DNA of 64,000 nucleotides from Pectobacterium atrosepticum. GTDB taxonomy: Bacteria; Pseudomonadota; Gammaproteobacteria; Enterobacterales; Enterobacteriaceae. The notes under the pieces are model-generated. The model did not search any database and was not told where the DNA came from. It saw nothing but the letters and a program-made list of their open reading frames with translations. The stretch is taken from assembly GCA_019056595.1 (NCBI GenBank), contig CP036162.1, positions 1 to 64,000 on the forward strand, written 5' to 3'. The position numbers and the translations under genes are program-made. This document shows, in pieces, positions 59,049-64,000 of this stretch (the stretch's first letter is position 1; every line of letters starts with the position of its first letter).

Positions 59049-59663
59049 TTAGCCGTTTACGGTGAAAGTCAGCTTATTGGTCCCAGTGCTTCCATTGTCA
59101 GCTGTACACTGCTCGCTGGCATCTTCAGTGGTCACTTTGCCGTCGGCATGGTTGGTACTGTTCAGCGTAATGCCGTTGGCGATAGAAGCTTTGCTGATTT
59201 GGGTAGCAATCTGAATGCACTCACCCTGTGGCACACGTTCATAGGTCAATGTGAAGCCATTGGTAAATCCGGACGTGGATACCGGAACCAGCGTGACAGC
59301 CCCTCCCCAGGTGTTATACAGAGTGGCTGATCCTGAGGATGCCGTGCCGCGAACAGTCATACTTTTCGGCACTGCGCCCATCTGAATTAATGCTCCCATC
59401 ATTTTTTCTCCGGAGCTAAAGGTATAGCCATCGGAGCCTTTCAATAGGTTCTGTGAACTGGTGATCAGTGACTGGATATTGGATGACTCGGAACCCACGT
59501 TAACTCGAGACTTGATCACCGCGTAGCTGGCTAAAACCAACGCAATGAGGACTAATACGAGTAACCCTATTCCCCCTTGTTCAAGAAATCCCCAACCACG
59601 ATGATGAGTTGGCGATGACGTCGTTGTTGGCTGGTTAATGGTGTTTTCAAACTGTAATTGCAT
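59049..59663 (-). CDS. pilS: PilS, major type IVb prepilin
   Basis: The 204-residue prepilin has a 24-residue leader ending H-H-R-G, cleaved before W to give W-G-F-L-E with the Glu at position 5 that type IV pilins need, then a long hydrophobic helix (G-I-G-L-L-V-L-V-L-I-A-L-V-L). The mature domain contains two Cys residues (about 164 and 190), a likely disulfide loop. GGA lies 7 bases upstream of the ATG at 59663. The length and order pilR-pilS-pilT match R64. Confidence 0.95.
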   Translation of the reverse strand: MQLQFENTINQPTTTSSPTHHRGWGFLEQGGIGLLVLVLIALVLASYAVIKSRVNVGSESSNIQSLITSSQNLLKGSDGYTFSSGEKMMGALIQMGAVPKSMTVRGTASSGSATLYNTWGGAVTLVPVSTSGFTNGFTLTYERVPQGECIQIATQISKASIANGITLNSTNHADGKVTTEDASEQCTADNGSTGTNKLTFTVNG

Positions 59664-59680
59664 GATTTTTCCTCAGTATA

Positions 59681-60778
59681 CTAATACGTGCTGATACTGC
59701 CGTCGTTGAGGGCATTAATGTCCACAACAACAAAAGCCAGTAACAGGAGCATCAGGATGATTGACAGATACATAAATAGACGTACAACAACCGCACGTTT
59801 GCTGACACGACCAAGCGCTTGCTCAAGCCAACGCTGGCCATAATTGCTAATAAGATCATCTGCGCCATCCCCCTGTAACAGAGAGAGGAAGTTGGCGGCC
59901 TCTTGGGATGGAAATTTGTAACCACAGTCCCTCAGGGCCTGGCCAAGATGCTTCCCTTCGCGGACGTGTTCTGTGATGGTATCGATCCGAACGGCAAGCC
60001 AGGGGGATGCAGATTCCTGGAGTAACTCCAACGCATCCTTCGTTTTTACTCCTGCGCGTAGAAGTGCACCCATATTGAGCAGAAAGGTGGCACCCTGAAT
60101 ATCTTTATACACCGACCAGGGCATCACACTGTCACAGGCTCGACGAATTCTGTCTGGGCGATGCCAGCGGGGAATTGACCAGATAATCCAGCTGACGACA
60201 AGGGTAAGACCTGCACCGGTTACTATTCCGTAATGACTGATGAACTGGGACAGCCCGTACAGAAAGCCCAGTGCACCAGTCCAGTTCTCAGGTGGGCTTA
60301 TCCAAAGCAGGGAGGGGACCACTTGTGTGTTCAGTATAAATAACGTACTGGACAACATTATGGTTAATCCCAATGGATAGATGGACATTTGCCAGACGGC
60401 CTGTCTGATACGTTTACTGGCCAGCGTCAGCGTGTTTGCATACCCGAGGGCCTGAGACAGAGAGCCACTGCGAACGCCGGCGCTGATAACCGATGCTTCG
60501 GCGTGTGGCAACCATCGGATTAGTGTTCGAGCCAGTGTCCTTTCACCACTGTTTTCCCTTATTGCATCAATACAATCATCGATAAGTTCAGCGTAGGGAT
60601 GCCAGTGCCGTCCGAAGTCAGTCCAAGCATCGCGCATCAGCTCTAGTGCGGTTTTCAGTTGCTGACGGTTTTCAATCAGGAAACGAAGGGCGTCATAGAA
60701 TTGAACCCGATATTGTGCGGTGAAGGTTTTCCTCACAAAGTGATAACGTAAACGCCGCCAGAGGGTCATCTCACGCAT
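59681..60778 (-). CDS. pilR: PilR, inner-membrane platform protein (GspF-like)
   Basis: The ATG at 60778 is chosen because GGAGG lies 6 bases upstream; it overlaps the end of pilQ by 8 bases. The 365-residue protein belongs to the T2SF/PilC family, with three membrane helices (about 140-160, 185-208 and 340-360) between two cytoplasmic domains and the G-x-x-L-x-x-A-L-x-x-C/G motif (H-L-G-Q-A-L-R-D-C-G). It is the platform for pilus assembly with PilQ. Confidence 0.93.
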   Translation of the reverse strand: MREMTLWRRLRYHFVRKTFTAQYRVQFYDALRFLIENRQQLKTALELMRDAWTDFGRHWHPYAELIDDCIDAIRENSGERTLARTLIRWLPHAEASVISAGVRSGSLSQALGYANTLTLASKRIRQAVWQMSIYPLGLTIMLSSTLFILNTQVVPSLLWISPPENWTGALGFLYGLSQFISHYGIVTGAGLTLVVSWIIWSIPRWHRPDRIRRACDSVMPWSVYKDIQGATFLLNMGALLRAGVKTKDALELLQESASPWLAVRIDTITEHVREGKHLGQALRDCGYKFPSQEAANFLSLLQGDGADDLISNYGQRWLEQALGRVSKRAVVVRLFMYLSIILMLLLLAFVVVDINALNDGSISTY

Positions 60779-62330
60779 CATCAACCTCCAGGCGTTCATC
60801 TTCATCCAGGGGGATAATGCGATTGGCCAATAGAGGATCAACCAGCCCATCATTGATCTTGCTCAGCACGTGTTTGACGCGGCTGATGCCTTGCATGTGA
60901 TTAATCCAGTATTGGCGAGCAGCTACTTTCCCTTCCGTTTTCAACAAGCGGAATAAACGGTTGTTGGTTTCTATCACCTCGGCAATGACAGTGCGCCCTT
61001 TAATGCCTTGGCCTACCTCAAGCCTGAGTTGATCGTTAATGATAACTTTCTGAGTACAGGTAGTGCACCCGGCTGAGTTATGAAAATAAATATTGTCTGT
61101 TGTGCATAACTCTTTGACGTTGCAGTATTTTTCCAGAAAGGCTCGGTCCCTTTCAGACAGCGTTTTGACTTGTTCTTTCCAGGGAATACGGCAGTCCGGA
61201 CATAGGGTTGGTACGAGCCGTTGACTGATTAATCCAATGAGTAGTTGTGCATCGCACAGCAGGTTTTCATTCACCCCCTGTGTCACCATGCGCTCGGGTA
61301 TGCCGAGAGCAGAGTTTGTGTGCAGGGTAGTCAGCACCAGATGACCAGTTTGTGCGGCATAAATAGTCGCGAGCATGGAAATGAGCTCGCGCATTTCGCC
61401 TACCATAATTCCATCAGGGTCGAGGCGAAGTGCCGCCGATAGGGCACGAATCCAAGCTAAAGTGATGGCCTCATCGTCTGACTTGTCACATATAATCGGG
61501 GTCTGTACAGCATCAACTACCTGACCTTCCAGGGGATCTTCAATCGTCAGCAGATGCATACCCGGATTTCCATCCAGATACATGCGACAGGCAGTGCGCA
61601 GGGTGGTTGACTTACCAGAGCCCGTTGGTCCAGAAAGTACGATTTTTCCTTCTGGACGAGAAATCATCCTGGCCAAAAGAGTTACTTGTTCAGGTAGAAA
61701 GCCCAGTTGCTGGAAAGTAGGGACACTATTCCCGTCATCAGGAATGAGGCGCATCACAGCAATAAGACCATCCCCGGTGGGTTTGTGACTGTAGCGTGCG
61801 CCAAATAGCCCGATCTTCCTCATCATTGATGGCTTTAGACGCGCATCCTGTTCGCGATGTGGATAGAACATGGTTTCAGCGACATCCGATAGAGAGAGGA
61901 TACAGGTTGCACACAGCGCTATACCTTCTCCTGGCTGGCGCTCATCTATCACATGCAAGCGGCCATGGATACGCATCTTGACCCGAAACAATGTTTCCGA
62001 AATTAGAAAATGAATATCGGATGATCCAAGTTTCCGAGCGAGAGAAAAATATTTCAGTATCTTTTGTTCACTTCCGCTCACATCTCCCAGGTCTGTTAGC
62101 TTTAGCCCACTTTTACTATCCATACTCGGAGAAGGTTGCTGTTTTTCTCTCGCTTCTCGCAGGTCAGACAGAGATACAAAGCGGTGGGAAGCATCAGGGT
62201 TTTTGGTTAGCAGGGTCATTAACTGCGCCTGCACCGCCTGGTTAGACCGCATGTTGGTATCGATAAGGATTTCGGTTTTATCGTTTACACGAGATAGCAG
62301 AAGGGACTCTTCAACGGTCGCGTAACTCAT
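60771..62330 (-). CDS. pilQ: PilQ (IncI type), pilus assembly ATPase (GspE-like)
   Basis: The 519-residue ATPase (R64 about 511) has Walker A S-G-P-T-G-S-G-K-S (about 233-241), Asp box T-I-E-D-P-L-E (about 265), Walker B G-I-M-V-G-E-M-R (about 300), His box T-L-H-T-N-S and a late C-P-D-C...C-T-T-C pair that may bind zinc as in GspE. It hydrolyses ATP to polymerise PilS. It is not the secretin that is called PilQ elsewhere. Confidence 0.95.
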   Translation of the reverse strand: MSYATVEESLLLSRVNDKTEILIDTNMRSNQAVQAQLMTLLTKNPDASHRFVSLSDLREAREKQQPSPSMDSKSGLKLTDLGDVSGSEQKILKYFSLARKLGSSDIHFLISETLFRVKMRIHGRLHVIDERQPGEGIALCATCILSLSDVAETMFYPHREQDARLKPSMMRKIGLFGARYSHKPTGDGLIAVMRLIPDDGNSVPTFQQLGFLPEQVTLLARMISRPEGKIVLSGPTGSGKSTTLRTACRMYLDGNPGMHLLTIEDPLEGQVVDAVQTPIICDKSDDEAITLAWIRALSAALRLDPDGIMVGEMRELISMLATIYAAQTGHLVLTTLHTNSALGIPERMVTQGVNENLLCDAQLLIGLISQRLVPTLCPDCRIPWKEQVKTLSERDRAFLEKYCNVKELCTTDNIYFHNSAGCTTCTQKVIINDQLRLEVGQGIKGRTVIAEVIETNNRLFRLLKTEGKVAARQYWINHMQGISRVKHVLSKINDGLVDPLLANRIIPLDEDERLEVDDA

Positions 62331-62332
62331 AA

Positions 62333-62827
62333 CTAGCCTCCGAATATCAGTAAAGTACCATCGCTGAGCGTGACACCGGCAAGCGTGATGCTCTTGACTG
62401 TTTGATCTATCCCTGGCAACTGACTGCCCGGTGAGACGACCAACGTTTGTCCTGACGCCAATTGCAGTGTGGCGTGTAGCTTTTTATCGCGTCCGCTGAT
62501 TTCAAGGACTACAGGCCGAGAACTACTGGTTATGGAGCGGGTAACAGAACCTGGAAGCGAGGTATATCCCACTGCATTGGGGGCAGGCGGTACGACTGAT
62601 GGACCGGTTCCTGCGCGGTTTTCTTCCAATTGCCGTTGGAGTTGAGCGCCCTGAACCTGAGCTTGCAGAAGGATGTTGCGGGTATGGAGCTGCTCTAATT
62701 CTCCCTGCGTTAAGGAGGGTGGGGATACTGGGCTGGTTGATTCCGAAGCCTGTGTCTGAACGGAATAAAACAGGATTAGCAAGAGAAGACACGCGGTTGT
62801 TGGCCGACAATTATTTAGTTGAAGCAT
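62333..62827 (-). CDS. pilP: PilP (IncI type), exported pilus-biogenesis protein
   Basis: The 164-residue protein has a signal peptide (M-L-Q-L-N-N-C...V-Q-T-Q-A-S), a coiled-coil part (G-E-L-E-Q-L-H-T-R-N-I-L-L-Q-A-Q-V) and a small beta domain (V-V-L-E-I-S-G...T-L-V-V-S-P-G). It matches R64 PilP in length and order, and overlaps pilO by 17 bases. The thin pilus needs it; the role is probably periplasmic. Confidence 0.88.
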   Translation of the reverse strand: MLQLNNCRPTTACLLLLILFYSVQTQASESTSPVSPPSLTQGELEQLHTRNILLQAQVQGAQLQRQLEENRAGTGPSVVPPAPNAVGYTSLPGSVTRSITSSSRPVVLEISGRDKKLHATLQLASGQTLVVSPGSQLPGIDQTVKSITLAGVTLSDGTLLIFGG

Positions 62828-63962
62828 AAATTTTACCTTCTGTGGTGTAGCTGTACGTACTGCCGCTCAGCTCAAATTTGACTCTTGTAAGGCGAAGGCC
62901 CGTATCATCTATCCCATGAAAAAGAAGCGCCGGGGGCACTGGACCCGAGAAGTTGAAGGCGTATTCCTTCCAGTCCTGAATGGGTAATGGTTCCCCTTCT
63001 TTACCTGGGAGAATGAGTGCCGGAGGCGTTTCGCTGAAATTCAGCATGACTTGCCGACGTTGAAACCACGAGAGCACGCGCATCAGTTGTGATGAGGCAT
63101 CAGGAAGCACTTCATCCCTGGCTGGAGTCTCTGGCAAAGGGATGGGAACGAAGACTTCTCTGGCACCTTCTTTTAGGTTGAAATTTGGGGTGACGCCGAA
63201 AATTTCTCTACTTCGCTTCAGGAAGCCTTCGGCGGTGCCTCCGGGTAAAATTCGATAGGATAGTGTCACTCCCTCGGAACTACAGGTTCCTGATGTCAGT
63301 TTCCATCCCTCAATCACGCTTGGTGCCGGGGATTGGATTAGCTGACAGTGAGTCAGCATTGCAGGTACTGTGATGCGTGTTGCCCACGGATGTGGTAGCA
63401 GCGGCGGAGGCGCAGGTTTGGCAAACATAACCTTAGCTCTTGCCCTTATTTCTTCAGCAGTTAACTCCGGCTCTGGTGCCGGCTGATTATATTGCCACCA
63501 TCCGATGGCACTGGCGGCTGTAAGCAGCAGGGCTGTTAACGGTAACCATCGTTTTCCACGCAGACCATCAAACTCTACTCTGCACATCCGCCTGTCTCGG
63601 GCGGTGAGCGTCGCCGGTAGCGTGAGTACATCGGCGGGCTCATCAATGTTCGCGAGAACTTTCCATCCAGCGGACGGTTCCTCGTTCATTGATAGAAAGA
63701 GCGTTAATAGCTCCTGCATCCGGTTCAAGTTGCCCGTTTTATCCGCAGTGACAGCAGGCAACCCATTGATACTGGCCAGGAACACATAATCTGTACTATT
63801 CAGCTGATAAATGCCGTATCCGTTCTGAGTCTGTTGGCAGAAAGCAAGTGCCAGCGAATACAACTGATGATGGCGGTGATGTGATTGCAGGCGGCCTCTA
63901 CCTTCCACAGCAACGTTATTTCCGCTTGCTCTTACCTTACCGATGACAACGTTTACGCCCAT
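62811..63962 (-). CDS. pilO: PilO (IncI type), pilus-biogenesis membrane protein
   Basis: The ATG at 63962 is preceded by AGGAG with 7-base spacing, so the gene is complete. The 383-residue protein has a cytoplasmic actin-like N-terminal half (about 1-135), one membrane helix (about 138-155) and a periplasmic domain. The layout fits R64 PilO, a type IVb pilus accessory protein. The gene overlaps pilP by 17 bases and lies at the window edge just after the end of pilN. Confidence 0.88.
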   Translation of the reverse strand: MGVNVVIGKVRASGNNVAVEGRGRLQSHHRHHQLYSLALAFCQQTQNGYGIYQLNSTDYVFLASINGLPAVTADKTGNLNRMQELLTLFLSMNEEPSAGWKVLANIDEPADVLTLPATLTARDRRMCRVEFDGLRGKRWLPLTALLLTAASAIGWWQYNQPAPEPELTAEEIRARAKVMFAKPAPPPLLPHPWATRITVPAMLTHCQLIQSPAPSVIEGWKLTSGTCSSEGVTLSYRILPGGTAEGFLKRSREIFGVTPNFNLKEGAREVFVPIPLPETPARDEVLPDASSQLMRVLSWFQRRQVMLNFSETPPALILPGKEGEPLPIQDWKEYAFNFSGPVPPALLFHGIDDTGLRLTRVKFELSGSTYSYTTEGKIYASTK

Positions 63963-64000
63963 TCCGGGCTCCTGATGGGAGCGAGTCGTCTTCTGTACTA
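63937..64000 (-). CDS. Probable 3' end of pilN (secretin), truncated by window end
   Basis: Upstream of pilO on the - strand, one frame is open from the window end to a TAA at 63937-63939 (…S-T-E-D-D-S-L-P-S-G-A-R). In R64 pilN, the lipoprotein secretin, precedes pilO, often with overlap. Only about 20 codons are visible, so this rests on gene order. Confidence 0.35.
   Translation of the reverse strand, partial: STEDDSLPSGARNGRKRCHR

Overview
The window is the transfer half of a large conjugative plasmid (or plasmid-like integrated element) of the IncI/R64 type, probably from an Enterobacterales host. The case rests on a near-canonical R64/ColIb-type oriT with nikA and nikB, a complete IncI-type (Dot/Icm-related, type IVB) tra/trb set in R64 order, a type IVb thin-pilus operon ending in a pilV shufflon with its rci recombinase, and a leading region carrying psiB, psiA, ardA and mqsRA. 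Genus cannot be fixed from the sequence. No replication origin, antibiotic resistance gene, insertion sequence or CRISPR array is visible.

Layout. (1) 1-22.4 kb is the leading region, which enters the recipient first: the nick lies on the - strand at about 22520 and transfer runs towards lower coordinates. Most genes here are on the + strand, so the entering strand is their template. They include the 3' end of a ParB-like gene, psiB, psiA, several small unknown genes, a pair of paralogous membrane proteins each with its own terminator, a mqsRA module with an extra membrane gene, ardA and a DUF4942-like gene. A long unidirectional operon (10999-17558) holds a PP-loop/PAPS-reductase-like enzyme, a vWA-domain protein, a homologue of the anti-CRISPR AcrVA2 and a helix-turn-helix/DUF1456 gene. 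A TrfB/KorA-like repressor and decayed paralogues follow. Between genes lie long structured repeats and three promoters sharing one palindromic operator over the -35 box. (2) 22.0-25.8 kb holds a possible mobilisation accessory gene, oriT, nikA and nikB. (3) 25.9-53.3 kb, all on the - strand, is the conjugation machine: unknown orf, trbC, trbB, trbA, exc, traY, X, W, V, U, T, S, R, Q, P, O, N, M, L, the sog primase (with an internal sogS start), traK, J, I, H. (4) 53.4-64 kb holds a small orf, rci, a five-site shufflon, and pilV, U, T, S, R, Q, P, O, with the end of pilN at the edge.

How it works together. PilO-PilV build a thin pilus whose tip adhesin PilV has an interchangeable C-terminus chosen by Rci, which sets mating-partner preference in liquid. 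NikA and NikB nick oriT, TrbC (with TrbA and TraT) docks the DNA to the channel made by the TraH-TraY proteins, and SogL/SogS prime the entering strand. In the recipient, leading-region products (PsiA/PsiB against SOS, ArdA against type I restriction, an AcrVA2-like protein possibly against Cas12a) would protect the incoming DNA, and the KorA-like repressor would then probably shut their promoters.
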